A DNA stretch of 64,000 nt from Streptomyces sp. GESEQ-35 (GCF_017948485.1 NZ_JAFFSX010000013.1:186001-250000), one strand, 5' to 3'. Positions 52,025-61,664 are shown, counted from the stretch's first letter. The notes: a model not told the origin generated them from the sequence alone. Numbers and translations: made by a program.

Positions 52025-52713
52025 GCAGTGTCCTCGTCGTCGGCGGCACGTCGGGCATCGGCCGCGCGTTCGCCCGGCTGCGTGCGGAGCGCGGGGACGA
52101 GGTCGTGCTCACCGGCCGCGACGCCCACCGCGCCGACACGGTGGCCAAGGAGATCGGCGCGGCCCGCGGGCTCGCCCTCGACCTGTCCCGGCCGCGCGAG
52201 ATCGCCGCGGCACTGGCCGGTGTCGGACGCGTCGACCATCTGGTGCTCGCCGGGGTCTCCCGCGACGACAACCGGGTGGACGAGTACGACATCGACGCCG
52301 CGCTGAGCCTGGTCACGCTCAAGCTGGTCGGCTACACGGAGGCCGTGCACACGCTGCGGGCCCGGCTGCACGACGACAGTGCCATCGTGCTGTTCGGCGG
52401 ACAGGCCAAGGAGCGGCCCTATCCGGGGGCCACGACGGTGGCGGCCGTCAACTCCGGGATGACGGGTCTGATGCACGCCCTCGCCGTCCAGCTCGCCCCC
52501 GTCCGCGTCAACGCCGTCCATCCCGGAGTCGTGGGCGACAGCCCGTACTGGCTGGCCAAGCCGGAGAAGGTGCTGGCGGCCCTGCGCGCCGAGACACCCA
52601 CCGGACAGTTGGCCACGATGGCGGACGTGGCGGACGCCGTGGACTTCCTGCTGCGCAACCGATCCGTCAATGCCGCGGAGTTGAGTGTGGACGGGGGCTG
52701 GCTGCTGGGCTGA
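52021..52713 (+). CDS. SDR-fold protein lacking the catalytic triad
   Basis: A 230-residue short-chain dehydrogenase fold with a good cofactor site (VLVVGGTSGIGRAFARL) and a C-terminal SVDGGWLLG. The active-site residues are gone: where Tyr-x3-Lys is expected the chain has Val140 and Asn144 (TTVAAVNSGM), and the Ser strand reads LFGGQ. It may bind NAD(P) without ordinary dehydrogenase chemistry, or use other residues. It is the last gene of the operon. Confidence 0.83.
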   Translation: MSSVLVVGGTSGIGRAFARLRAERGDEVVLTGRDAHRADTVAKEIGAARGLALDLSRPREIAAALAGVGRVDHLVLAGVSRDDNRVDEYDIDAALSLVTLKLVGYTEAVHTLRARLHDDSAIVLFGGQAKERPYPGATTVAAVNSGMTGLMHALAVQLAPVRVNAVHPGVVGDSPYWLAKPEKVLAALRAETPTGQLATMADVADAVDFLLRNRSVNAAELSVDGGWLLG

Positions 52714-52728
52714 GTGTGACGTACAGGT

Positions 52729-53061
52729 TCATGCCTTCAGCGGGTCGTGGCCGATGGTCATCAGCCGGTGCCGGCGGCGGGTCTCCTCGGCCTCGGGCTC
52801 GTTCTCGGTCTCCGCCTCTTCGGACACCGTGTCCACCACCTCGTACATCACCTGGACGTCGTCGTCCGTGAGGTCGGTTCGGCGCTTCTGAAGGATCGCC
52901 AGTACGTGCTGCCCGGTCGGCGAACCGGCGTGCTCCGGCAGCGGTTCGGTCTCCTCGTCGGCGTCGCTGACCCTGAGCCAGGCGGCCAGCTCCTGCGAGG
53001 TCATGTTCACCGCGCGGTGGAACTCCTCCCACAGCGCGTCGAGTTCAAGGGTGTCGGTCAT
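52729..53061 (-). CDS. DUF3140 family protein
   Basis: A 110-residue acidic protein of the actinobacterial DUF3140 group (LDALWEEFHRAVNMTSQELAAWLR, GQHVLAILQKRRTDLTDDDVQVMYEVVDTV, and the ending RHRLMTIGHDPL). The function is unknown; the helices resemble a small DNA- or protein-binding unit. ATG 53061 is spaced better from AGAGG than ATG 53064. It follows the Dps gene after about 31 bp. Confidence 0.82.
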   Translation of the reverse strand: MTDTLELDALWEEFHRAVNMTSQELAAWLRVSDADEETEPLPEHAGSPTGQHVLAILQKRRTDLTDDDVQVMYEVVDTVSEEAETENEPEAEETRRRHRLMTIGHDPLKA

Positions 53062-53092
53062 CATGCGCCTCTTCCCTGCGTGTTCTCGCGCG

Positions 53093-53572
53093 TCAGTCCC
53101 GCGGCCAGTTCTCGGCGTCGAACATCCACCGCTGCTTCTCCAGCTCGCGGGTGATGCCGATCAGCAGGTCCTGGGTGACCGGATCCGCCTTCTCGGTGAT
53201 GTCCATACGCTCGCGCAGCCGCCCGATGGCCGTCTCCAGCGTCTCGACGAGCAGTTGGACGACCTCCGTGTCGCGCAGCCAGCCGTCCTTCGGGCCGGGC
53301 AGCGTGAACGCCGCGGCGATCGTCTCGGGCCGGCCGTCCGGCGGCAGACCGAGCGCCGCGGCGCGTTCGGCGACCGTGTCGGAATAGCCGCGGGCGGACG
53401 CCACCACCTCGTCGAGCTGGAGGTGGATCGAACGGAACCGCGGTCCCACGATGTTCCAGTGCGCCTGCTTCCCGATCAGCGAGAGCCCGAGCAGATCCAC
53501 GAGGGTGTTCTGCAGTGCGTCCCCGGCGATCGTGCGGGCCGGTTCGGGCAGCGTGCTCTTCACGACGGTCAT
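53093..53572 (-). CDS. dps: Dps-family DNA-protecting ferritin-like protein
   Basis: A 159-residue four-helix protein. The ferroxidase centre motif GKQAHWNIVGPRFRSIHLQLDEVV is intact, and WMFDAENW closes the last helix. Dps stores iron and shields DNA under oxidative or starvation stress. Its ATG overlaps the stop of the WhiB-like gene (TCAT), so the two are translationally coupled. Confidence 0.9.
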   Translation of the reverse strand: MTVVKSTLPEPARTIAGDALQNTLVDLLGLSLIGKQAHWNIVGPRFRSIHLQLDEVVASARGYSDTVAERAAALGLPPDGRPETIAAAFTLPGPKDGWLRDTEVVQLLVETLETAIGRLRERMDITEKADPVTQDLLIGITRELEKQRWMFDAENWPRD

Positions 53573-53826
53573 AGGGTGCTCCTCCTAGCGGCAGCGCGTT
53601 TGCTGGTACGGAGCAGTCGTCTGCGTTCCTCCTCGCCGGTGCCGCCCCAGACGCCCGAGGTCTGGCCGTTGTCCAGCGCCCAGGTGAGGCACTCGTCGGC
53701 GACGGGACAGCGGGCACAGACGCGTTTGGCCTCCGCGACGTCCCGCAGCGCCGGTCCGGACGTACCCACCGGGAAGAACAGCTCGGGGTCCTCTCCTGCG
53801 CAGGCGGCATAGATCAACCACTCCAT
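53569..53826 (-). CDS. WhiB-like iron-sulfur regulator
   Basis: An 85-residue Wbl protein with Cys9, Cys37, Cys40 and Cys46 for the 4Fe-4S cluster, the GVWGG turn and a basic C-terminal tail (RRRLLRTSKRAAARR) for DNA binding. ATG 53826 gives the usual start; a longer frame to 53928 adds unrelated sequence. Coupling to dps suggests a redox or nitric-oxide link to iron storage. Confidence 0.92.
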   Translation of the reverse strand: MEWLIYAACAGEDPELFFPVGTSGPALRDVAEAKRVCARCPVADECLTWALDNGQTSGVWGGTGEEERRRLLRTSKRAAARRSTL

Positions 53827-53958
53827 GCGGGCGCGGGTGCCCAGGGCGAACCGGTGCAAACGCGACCCTGGATCTCTGTGCCACTCTTCACTGCCGGGAC
53901 CATAGGGCGAGACGGTCCTTACGAGCACCGGTTAGCTGCAACTAGCATCGGTCTCCGC

Positions 53959-54735
53959 ATGGACACGATGACGCTCTGGCACATATCCGGCTGGGAGTTC
54001 GCCGCGCTCGCCGCCGCGGCCCTGCTCGTCGGCTTCTCGAAGACCGCGGTGAGCGGCGCCAACACGGTAAGCCTCGCGATCTTCGCGGCGGTACTGCCCG
54101 CCCGCGCCTCCACCGGCATACTCCTGCCGATCCTGATCGCCGGCGACGTGCTCGCCGTCCTCACCTACCGGCGGCACGCCCACTGGCCCACGCTGTGGCG
54201 GCTGTTCCCGGCGGTCGCCGCGGGCGTCGTCGGCGGCACGCTGTTCCTGATGTGGGCGGACGATTCGATGGTACGGACGTCGATCGGGGCGATCCTGCTG
54301 ATGATGGCCGGGGTGACGCTGTGGCGACGGCGCAGAACGGGCGCGGACGGGGAGGAGCCGGACTCGATCGCCACCCGCTCCGGCCGGGTCAAGGCCCGCT
54401 CGTACGGCGTCCTCGGCGGCTTCACCACCATGGTCGCCAACGCGGGCGGCCCGGTGATGTCGATGTATCTCCTCTCCGCGGGCTTCCGAAAGCTCGGCTT
54501 CCTGGGGACCTCCGCCTTCTTCTTCCTGATCGTCAACGTGTCCAAGGTGCCCTTCAGCGTCGGCCTCGGCCTGATCGACGGCAACTCGCTGCTCCTCGAC
54601 GCCGCGCTCGTCGCGTTCGTCGTGCCCGGGGCGATCCTCGGCAAATGGGCTGTGGACCGAATCAACCAGCGGCTGTTCGAGCAGCTGGTGATCGCGGCGA
54701 CGGTGCTGGGCGGCCTGCAACTGCTCCTGCGCTGA
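53959..54735 (+). CDS. TSUP (TauE/SafE) family membrane transporter
   Basis: A 258-residue integral protein with about eight helices, starting with GWEFAALAAAALLVGFSKTAVSG and containing the repeated GGFTTMVANAGGPVMSMYLL. The family moves sulfite, sulfonates or related anions. ATG 53959 is preferred; ATG 53968 is possible. It is divergent from the WhiB-like gene. Confidence 0.88.
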   Translation: MDTMTLWHISGWEFAALAAAALLVGFSKTAVSGANTVSLAIFAAVLPARASTGILLPILIAGDVLAVLTYRRHAHWPTLWRLFPAVAAGVVGGTLFLMWADDSMVRTSIGAILLMMAGVTLWRRRRTGADGEEPDSIATRSGRVKARSYGVLGGFTTMVANAGGPVMSMYLLSAGFRKLGFLGTSAFFFLIVNVSKVPFSVGLGLIDGNSLLLDAALVAFVVPGAILGKWAVDRINQRLFEQLVIAATVLGGLQLLLR

Positions 54736-54736
54736 G

Positions 54737-55537
54737 CTACTGGGCCGACAGCCGGCGCAGCAGCGCCGGAAGCTCCGCGAACGAGTCGATCACATGGTCC
54801 GGTTCCTCACTCGCCGCCCGGTGCGTCTCGGGCAGATACTTGCCCGTCCTCACGAGCACCCCGGTGAGCCCGGCCCGCTGCGCCGCCAGTACGTCGGACT
54901 CGATGTCGTCGCCGATCATCAGCGCCTCGTCCGCACCCGCCCCCAGCCGTGCCAGCGCCGACGCGAAGAACGCGGGCGACGGCTTCCCGGTGACCTCGGC
55001 CTCGACCCGCGCCGCCTTCTCCAGGCCGACCAGGAACGCACCGGCGTCCAGCTGTAGCCCGCCCTCGGTGCGCCAGTACAGATTGCGGTGCATGGCAACC
55101 AGCCGCGCCCCGCGCTGGACGTACCCGAAGGCCCGGTTCAGCGCCACGTAGTCGAACTCGGGACCCGCACCCCCGACGATGACGACATCCGGGACGGTGT
55201 CGGTGTCCGCCTCGTCGAGTACGTCCACGCCGCCCAGGTCCGCCCCGATGTCCCCGCTGTTCAGCAGGGCGCACCGCGCGCCGGGACAGTGCTCGGCGAG
55301 ATACGCGGCGGTGACCGCGGGTGCGGTCAGGATGTCGTCGGCGGTCACCGGGAATCCGGCATCCGCCAGTTTTCCGGCGATCGACGCCCGGGTCCGGGAC
55401 GTCGTATTGGTGACCAGCGCGACCGCGAGGCCCGCCGCGCGGATCTCCCGCAGTGCCTCGACCGTCCCCGGCAGCGGCCGCCAGGAGACGGTCAGGACTC
55501 CGTCGATGTCGATGAGCACGGCGCGTACGGATGCCAT
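54737..55537 (-). CDS. HAD-superfamily (NagD-like, class IIA) phosphatase
   Basis: A 266-residue hydrolase with the nucleophile motif IDIDGVLT, the Thr/Ser motif LVTNTTSR, a C2-type cap and the GKPSP...MIGDDIESDV motifs carrying the Lys and the acidic pair. It removes phosphate from small metabolites. ATG 55537 is the natural start. It ends 1 bp after the convergent transporter. Confidence 0.9.
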   Translation of the reverse strand: MASVRAVLIDIDGVLTVSWRPLPGTVEALREIRAAGLAVALVTNTTSRTRASIAGKLADAGFPVTADDILTAPAVTAAYLAEHCPGARCALLNSGDIGADLGGVDVLDEADTDTVPDVVIVGGAGPEFDYVALNRAFGYVQRGARLVAMHRNLYWRTEGGLQLDAGAFLVGLEKAARVEAEVTGKPSPAFFASALARLGAGADEALMIGDDIESDVLAAQRAGLTGVLVRTGKYLPETHRAASEEPDHVIDSFAELPALLRRLSAQ

Positions 55538-55571
55538 GTCGTGACGATAGCGATCGGGCGCCGCGAGCACC

Positions 55572-57014
55572 TCAGGGAGCGATCCCGACACCCTCGATTC
55601 TGCTCCAGGACTTCTCCTGCGCGGCCGTCATGGCCGGCCAGCGCAGCCCGCCCGGACGGGGTTCCACACGCGAGGCGTACGACGAAGGGCGAAAGTCCGG
55701 ATCGTAGAAACAGCCGGTGCCGTACGTCCGGTCGAACGCGGCGCACGCCGCCGAGACCGACCGCGGGCTCGGCTTCCGCCCCGTACGCACCCAGGTGTCC
55801 AGAGCGGCGACGGAGTTGGCGTACTCGGCGTCGCTCAGCTCGCTGTGCTCCCGCTCCCGCGTGAACGTCTGCACCAGGTACCGGTCCCGGTGCGCGCCCT
55901 CCAGGCTCGCCCGGTACGCCGCCTCGTGCTCGACGAACGCCGTCGGGTCGTCGATCGCGTGCATGGTCAGTACGGGGATCGTGGCCCTGCCGGTGAGGTC
56001 GCTGTCGTACGACAGGTCGCGCACGGCGGACGGATCGGCCGTGAACCGCTCGACACCGGCGTTGAGCGCCGCGTCGTCGTGCGAACCGGAGTACCGCACG
56101 CCCTGGTTGCCGAACGGATTCCGGTCGCCGAGACGGCTGTGCACGATGTCGCGGAAGGTGAAGGTCGCGAACCGCAGATGCGACTCCAGGGTGCGCTCCG
56201 GGATCTTCGTGACGGCCAGGATGTCGTCGAGGTTGCGCTGCTGAAGCGGGGTGCGGTCCTGCGGGGCGGACGCGAAGCCGGTGCACTCCTGCAACCGCGC
56301 CCGCAGCCCTGCCGCCGTCATGGTCGAGTCGGCGCGCAAGCCCTGCCACAGCGGGTACTGGGGCTCGCTCGGGCGGGGGTGGTTCTGGCAGTAGTACTGG
56401 TAGACCACGCGCAGGTCGACGCGGTAGTCGTAACCGCGGGAGCCGCCCGCGAGGACGCCGTTGGTGAGCAGTGCACCGTCGTACGGCCCGCGCCGGGTGC
56501 CGTACGTCTCGACGACCTTGGCGGCGACGTTCCCGCCCCACGACTGGCCGTGCACATACGTCCGCCGCGGCTCACCGAACTCCCGGACGAACAGCCATCG
56601 TACGTTCTCGGTGTCTTCGGCGGCCATCCGGGTGCCGTAACCGCCGCGGCGATACGACGAGCCCGCCCACGCGTACCCCTCGTCGACCATCACCGACCAG
56701 CGGGCGAGGTCGTCGAGGCTGCGAGCGGGGTCGGAGCCGGTGCCGAGGTCAGGGCCGCCGTGCGCGTGAACGACGAGCGAGCCGTTCCAGTCGTCCGGGA
56801 CGGCGATCGCGTAGTAGGCGCCTTGGGAGTCCTGGCCGGTGTAGCAACTGGCCCGGTCGGCGAGGTCGGGCGGGCAGGCGGCGGAGGCCGGCTGTGGCGG
56901 GCCCGCCTGGGCGGGCGCCGCGGCGGTGAGCGTGCCGACGGCTATCAGCAGCAGACAGGCAGCGAGCGCCGCCCACACCCAGGACCATCGGCTGCACGAT
57001 CTCGACCTGTACAA
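55572..57014 (-). CDS. Secreted alpha/beta hydrolase
   Basis: A 480-residue exported hydrolase. A signal peptide (WVWAALAACLLLIAVGTLTA, cleavage after APAQA) is followed by a hydrolase fold with HAHGGPDLG, the nucleophile elbow GQSWGG and a late His in REREHSEL. Length and spacing resemble secreted esterases or tripeptidyl-type peptidases. A TTG start at 57014 is supported by AGGAG seven bases upstream; GTG 56978 would still leave a signal. Substrate unknown. Confidence 0.8.
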   Translation of the reverse strand: MYRSRSCSRWSWVWAALAACLLLIAVGTLTAAAPAQAGPPQPASAACPPDLADRASCYTGQDSQGAYYAIAVPDDWNGSLVVHAHGGPDLGTGSDPARSLDDLARWSVMVDEGYAWAGSSYRRGGYGTRMAAEDTENVRWLFVREFGEPRRTYVHGQSWGGNVAAKVVETYGTRRGPYDGALLTNGVLAGGSRGYDYRVDLRVVYQYYCQNHPRPSEPQYPLWQGLRADSTMTAAGLRARLQECTGFASAPQDRTPLQQRNLDDILAVTKIPERTLESHLRFATFTFRDIVHSRLGDRNPFGNQGVRYSGSHDDAALNAGVERFTADPSAVRDLSYDSDLTGRATIPVLTMHAIDDPTAFVEHEAAYRASLEGAHRDRYLVQTFTREREHSELSDAEYANSVAALDTWVRTGRKPSPRSVSAACAAFDRTYGTGCFYDPDFRPSSYASRVEPRPGGLRWPAMTAAQEKSWSRIEGVGIAP

Positions 57015-57160
57015 GGCACGGCTCCTGTCCTCTTCGGCGCGTCATCGCGCCGTGCGCCGTGATGTTAGGAAGACGAGAGAGGCAGGAACACGTTCCGGTC
57101 GTTTCTGTTCATAGTGTTCGCACAAGAAGAGGCGATGCGGGGTCGGTCATCTCCCGCACT

Positions 57161-59236
57161 TCAGCCCGCGGTGCTGGACTCCAGCTCCGCGGGCCGCTGG
57201 GGCAGGCCGGTGCTCAGGTCCTCGACCAGCAGGCGCTTGGCGATGGTGTCCACGGCGGTGTGCAGGTCGCTGCCCGCGGGGTGACCGATGTCCTGGCGGA
57301 CCCTTTCCTCGAGCCAGGTGCCCCAGGCCCGGCCGATGACCTGGGCCTCGCGGGCACCGGCCTCGGTGTGGGAGAGCAGGGAGCCGTCGCGGGTGAGGTA
57401 GCCCTCGTCGACCATGCGATCGAAGACCGGGAGGAGGACCTCCGGCGGTACCCGGCGGCGGGCGCTGATCAGACCGAGACTCGCGTGTCCGACGAGCCGG
57501 GTGAGCAGCTCGACCTGCATCACCGCCCAGGCGCCGGCCACGTCGAGCCGGGTGTCGGAACCCTCCACGATCCGGCGCCCGGTGTCGAGGCTCGTCGTGC
57601 CGATGATCTTCCCGACGGAGGCTTCCAGTACCCGCTGCGAGTCCGCGTCGCGCGGTGACCCGAACCCCTCGCCCATGTCGGTGGAGCCGGCGCGTGCGCT
57701 GTCCCGGAGCTGGACCTGCTTGAGGAACAGCGCGACCAGGAAGCCGAGGGCCGCGACCGGGACTGTCCACAGGAAGACGGTCTGGATGGTGTCCGCGTAA
57801 GCGTCGATGATGGGCGCGGCCGCGGCCGACGGCAGCTCGTGCAGGCCCTCCGGGCTGGTCGCCGCCCTGCTGACGGTGGCCGGGTCCAGGTCCCCGGTCT
57901 GCGCGGCGGCCGCGATCCCGTCCCTGAGGTTCGGCGTGAGCGCGTTGGTGTAGATCGTGCCGAAGACGGCCGTACCGAAGGAACTGCCCAGCGTACGGAA
58001 GAAGGTGACGCCCGAGGTCGCGGTGCCCAGGTCGGCGTACTCGACGGTGTTCTGCACGGCGATGGTCAGCACCTGCATGGACAGACCGATGCCGGTGCCG
58101 AGCACGAACATGTACAGCGACTCCAGCCAGGCACCGGAGTCGGGCCCCATCAGGGACATCAGATACAGCCCGACGCCCATGACAAGCGAGCCCACGATCG
58201 GGAAGTACCGGTACTGCCCGGTCTTGCTGACCACGTTGCCGCTGAACACCGACGCGATCAGCAGGCCGATCACCATCGGCAGGGTGCGGACGCCCGAGAC
58301 CGTGGCCGAGTCGCCGTCGACGTACTGGAGATAGGTCGGCAGATACGTCATCGCGCCGAGCATCGCGAAGCCGACGATGAAGCTGAGGATCGAGCAGACC
58401 GTGAACACCGGGTTGGCGAACAGCCGCATGGGCAGCATCGGTTGGGCCGCCCGGGTCTCCACCCAGCAGAACAGGCCGAGCGCCACTACACCGCCCACGA
58501 ACAGGCCGATGATGACGCCCGAACCCCACGCGTACTCGTTGCCGCCCCAGCTCGTCGCCAGGATCAGTGAGCTCGCGCCGACGGCGACGAACGCGATGCC
58601 CAGATAGTCGATGACGGGCCGGACGGCCGACTTGACCACCGGGATGGTCCGGGCCGCCGCGATCACGACGACGATCGCGATCGGGACGTTGATGTAGAAC
58701 GCCCAGCGCCACGACAGATGGTCCGTGAACAGGCCACCGAGCAGTGGCCCGATGACCGTGGCCACCCCGAACACAGCGCCGATCGCGCCCTGGTACTTGC
58801 CCCGCTCCCGCAGCGGGATGACATCGGCGATCAGCGCCATCGACGTCACCATCAGACCGCCCGCGCCGATGCCCTGCATCGCCCGCCAGGAGATCAGCAG
58901 CGTCATGTTGCCCGCGAGGCCGCACAGGAACGAGCCCGTGATGAACACGATCGCCGAGACCTGGAAGACCACCTTGCGGCCGAACATGTCGCCGAACTTG
59001 CCGACGAGCACGGTCGCGACGGTCTCCGCGAGGAGATACGCGGTGACCACCCACGACATGTGCTCGGCACCGCCGAGATCCGACACGATCGTCGGCAGCG
59101 CCGTGCCCACGATCGTCTGGTCGAGGGCGGCGAGCAGCATGCCCAGCATGATCGTCACGAAGACGATGTTCCGGCGCCGCGAGTCCAGGACGGGTGGCTG
59201 TACGGCGGGCGGCGCACTCTCCTCGGCGACTGTCAC
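57161..59236 (-). CDS. DHA2-family MFS drug exporter with C-terminal cytoplasmic domain
   Basis: A 691-residue proton-driven exporter with 14 helices: motif D1 LDQTIVGTALPTIV, motif A GKFGDMFGRK, and motif C VATVIGPLLGGLFTDHLSWRW. After the last helix (about residue 510) come about 170 residues with a winged-helix-like look (LLTRLVGHASLGLISARRRVPPEVLLPVFDRMVDEGYLTRDG), an extension known in some Streptomyces EmrB/QacA relatives. No regulator gene is adjacent. Confidence 0.9.
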   Translation of the reverse strand: MTVAEESAPPAVQPPVLDSRRRNIVFVTIMLGMLLAALDQTIVGTALPTIVSDLGGAEHMSWVVTAYLLAETVATVLVGKFGDMFGRKVVFQVSAIVFITGSFLCGLAGNMTLLISWRAMQGIGAGGLMVTSMALIADVIPLRERGKYQGAIGAVFGVATVIGPLLGGLFTDHLSWRWAFYINVPIAIVVVIAAARTIPVVKSAVRPVIDYLGIAFVAVGASSLILATSWGGNEYAWGSGVIIGLFVGGVVALGLFCWVETRAAQPMLPMRLFANPVFTVCSILSFIVGFAMLGAMTYLPTYLQYVDGDSATVSGVRTLPMVIGLLIASVFSGNVVSKTGQYRYFPIVGSLVMGVGLYLMSLMGPDSGAWLESLYMFVLGTGIGLSMQVLTIAVQNTVEYADLGTATSGVTFFRTLGSSFGTAVFGTIYTNALTPNLRDGIAAAAQTGDLDPATVSRAATSPEGLHELPSAAAAPIIDAYADTIQTVFLWTVPVAALGFLVALFLKQVQLRDSARAGSTDMGEGFGSPRDADSQRVLEASVGKIIGTTSLDTGRRIVEGSDTRLDVAGAWAVMQVELLTRLVGHASLGLISARRRVPPEVLLPVFDRMVDEGYLTRDGSLLSHTEAGAREAQVIGRAWGTWLEERVRQDIGHPAGSDLHTAVDTIAKRLLVEDLSTGLPQRPAELESSTAG

Positions 59237-59320
59237 GAGGCCACGATCACACCGGCGGGTCCGGCACGCATGCGGGGCCAGTCTGGTCGAGTGGCCGGCG
59301 TCAGGTCGGTCGCCGGTCTC

Positions 59321-60094
59321 CTACGACTCCTCAGGCTTCCGGCGCAGCAGATACGTGTCCATGATCCAGCCCTTGCGCTCCCGGGCCTCGGTACGCAGCC
59401 GCTCGATGCGGGGCCCGGCCTCGGCGATCGGGCCGGAGGCGAGGATCTCGTCGGGTGTGCCTATGTAGGCGCCCCAGTAGATGTCCAAGTCCTGGTCGGC
59501 GTACTGCCGGAAGGTCTGGTGGGCGTCGAGCATCACCACCACGTCGTCCACGCCGTCCGGGAAGCCCTCGGCGAGCCGTCGCCCCGTGGTGATCTGCACG
59601 GGCCGGCCCACTCGGTTCAGCCCTGTGCGGTGCCGGGCGACCAGCGCCGAGACACTGCTGATGCCCGGCACGACGTCGTACGCGAAGGCCACCGCACCCC
59701 GCTCCAGCACCTCCTCGAGGATCCCGAGCGTGCTGTCGTACAGGGCGGGGTCGCCCCACACCAGGAACGCGCCACTCTCGTCCTCGCCCAGTTCCTCGGC
59801 GATCATCCGCTCAAAGATGTCGGCGCGGGCGCTGCGCCAGTCGCCGACGGCCGGGGAGTACGCCGAGCCGCTCGCGGACCGGTCCCGCTCCGGGTCGCGT
59901 GCCTCCACCAGGCGATACGTCCCCTCGGGCACGTGTGCGTCGAGTATGTCCCGGCGGAGCTGGACCAGGTCCGACTTCACCTCGCCCTTGTCCAGGACGA
60001 AGAACACGTCCGTGCTCCGCAGCGCCCTGACCGCCTGAAGGGTCAGCTGGTCGGGGTCGCCCGCGCCGATACCGATGACATGAATCTTTCGCAC
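59321..60094 (-). CDS. cobF: Precorrin-6A synthase (deacetylating), CobF
   Basis: A 257-residue SAM-dependent methyltransferase that methylates C1 and removes acetate in aerobic cobalamin synthesis. It has KIHVIGIGAGDPDQLTLQAVRAL, the WGDPALYDSTLGILEEV loop, VVPGISSVSALVARH and the GRRLAEGFP segment characteristic of CobF. GTG 60094 places the start at the conserved strand. No other cobalamin gene is in the window. Confidence 0.92.
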   Translation of the reverse strand: MRKIHVIGIGAGDPDQLTLQAVRALRSTDVFFVLDKGEVKSDLVQLRRDILDAHVPEGTYRLVEARDPERDRSASGSAYSPAVGDWRSARADIFERMIAEELGEDESGAFLVWGDPALYDSTLGILEEVLERGAVAFAYDVVPGISSVSALVARHRTGLNRVGRPVQITTGRRLAEGFPDGVDDVVVMLDAHQTFRQYADQDLDIYWGAYIGTPDEILASGPIAEAGPRIERLRTEARERKGWIMDTYLLRRKPEES

Positions 60095-60139
60095 GTCCCC
60101 GAGTCTGCCGCACGCCACTGACAACGGGTGCAGCGCCTC

Positions 60140-60661
60140 CTACGAGCCTCCGCGCAGCCGAGGCGCCCGCGCCCCCGCGTCGACGGCGACGCCGTCCCGC
60201 TCCACGTCGTCCGCCAGCTCCCGCGCCCATGCCACGACCCCCGCAAGATCCATCCGGTACGGCCGCGGCTCCCCGGAACCCGACGCCCACTCCTCGACGG
60301 CCGCGGCCCCGCGCCGCAGCAGCCGGACGCCGCCGGTGAGGTTCCCGCGGGCTGCGTGGGTGAGCCCCACGGCGAGCTGGGCCAGCCCTCGCCACAGGGC
60401 GCGCTCCTCCGCGGGACCCGATTTCCAGGCGTCCTCGAAGACCTCGTGGGCGTGGAACGGCTTCCCGGCGTCCAGCAACTCCTGCGCCTCGACCACGGAC
60501 CGATCCGGGGCGCGCACGACGCCCTCGGGCTGCCGTGCCACCCCCTCCGCGTCGTACGGCAGGGGCCGCCCGAGCCCGTCGCGCGGCCGGGCGTTGCGTG
60601 CCCGGCCCTCGTCGTCCCGGTCCCGCGCCCCGTCCGGTTGTCCAGAAGATGTGCTGCCCAT
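60140..60661 (-). CDS. DUF309 family protein
   Basis: A 173-residue protein with a disordered N-terminal third, then a helical DUF309 domain (LLDAGKPFHAHEVFEDAWKSGPAEERALWRGLAQLAVGLTHAARGN). The function is unknown. ATG 60661 is the most likely start. It ends 45 bp before the cobF start and is divergent from the tRNA gene. Confidence 0.85.
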   Translation of the reverse strand: MGSTSSGQPDGARDRDDEGRARNARPRDGLGRPLPYDAEGVARQPEGVVRAPDRSVVEAQELLDAGKPFHAHEVFEDAWKSGPAEERALWRGLAQLAVGLTHAARGNLTGGVRLLRRGAAAVEEWASGSGEPRPYRMDLAGVVAWARELADDVERDGVAVDAGARAPRLRGGS

Positions 60662-60762
60662 ACGTCGATTCTCCCGCGCCCCATGCCCCTTTCGGCATCG
60701 CCCCCGACGTGCGGTAAAGTTCCCTAACGCGCGCTCACGCGGGTCACCGCGGAACAGCGCAC

Positions 60763-60817
<55 letters not shown>

Positions 60818-60836
<19 letters not shown>

Positions 60837-61430
60837 CGGTGTTCACCAGCGGGTCTGCCGGAAACGGCGGGCCCGCTGGATGCGTTGGGGTGACACGTGA
60901 TGGCGGCGTGGGGCAGCAGGTGGCCGTAGAGGTTGACCGTGGTGGACAGCGTCGAGTGCCGCTGCGTCTTGGAGACCACGGCCAGCGGAACCCGAGAGCT
61001 GATCATGATGGTGGCCGCAGTGTGGCGCAGATCGTGGACCCCGATCCGGGGCAGGCCGAGCTCCTCAGAGCGCCGGCACAGCTCGGTCAGGACGCCCTGC
61101 GGGCGCAGCGGGCAGCCGTCCGGCTGGCAGATCACCAGGCCCTCCAGGGGAGTGCCCGGGGGCTGGCCGCCTCGGGCGAAGGCGGCTTGACGCTCCAGCG
61201 CGGCGGCGACGCGTGAGGACAGGCTCACCCAGTTCCGGCTGGCCTTGGTCTTGGGGTGGCCGAGGTAGAGCCGCCTGTTGTTGACGGCCGTGAGGTTCCA
61301 CCGCACCAGCAGGGTCCTCTCGGGCAGGTGGACGTCGGTCCAGTGCAGGCCGAGGGCCTCGCCGCGGCGCATGCCGGTGCCGAGCAGCAGCTCGAGCCGG
61401 CCGTCCAGCAGTGGGTCTGGCCCACTCGTC
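60818..61430 (-). pseudogene. Tyrosine recombinase (integrase) remnant
   Basis: The catalytic half of a phage-type integrase is readable: Arg in GTGMRRGEALGLHWTDV, HDLRHTAAT and the tyrosine in TTVNLYGHLLPHA. The N-terminal core-binding and arm domains are missing beyond about 61430. The stop codon lies inside tRNA-Pro, the usual place for an integrase of an element inserted there; pSAM2-like elements are known to use tRNA-Pro. No second attachment repeat is visible in the window. Confidence 0.8.
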
Positions 61431-61664
61431 GTTCTTCTCCGCTGGCACCGCGTCGGCCGACCGGTTGAGGGCCTGTTCCGCCCGAGACACAGGGGGCGCA
61501 CGGGAGACTCGCCTCGGTGGCGGTTTCCTCGTGGCCCTCACTGGCCCTCGTCCGGTTGTCACCGGCTGGGTCCGTCGTGGAGGATCAACGGCGTTTGAGG
61601 CGCACGGACTTGCTGTGCGCGGTGGGGGCGCGAGGGGGCGACGATCTTTTCCGTACTCGTCAAT

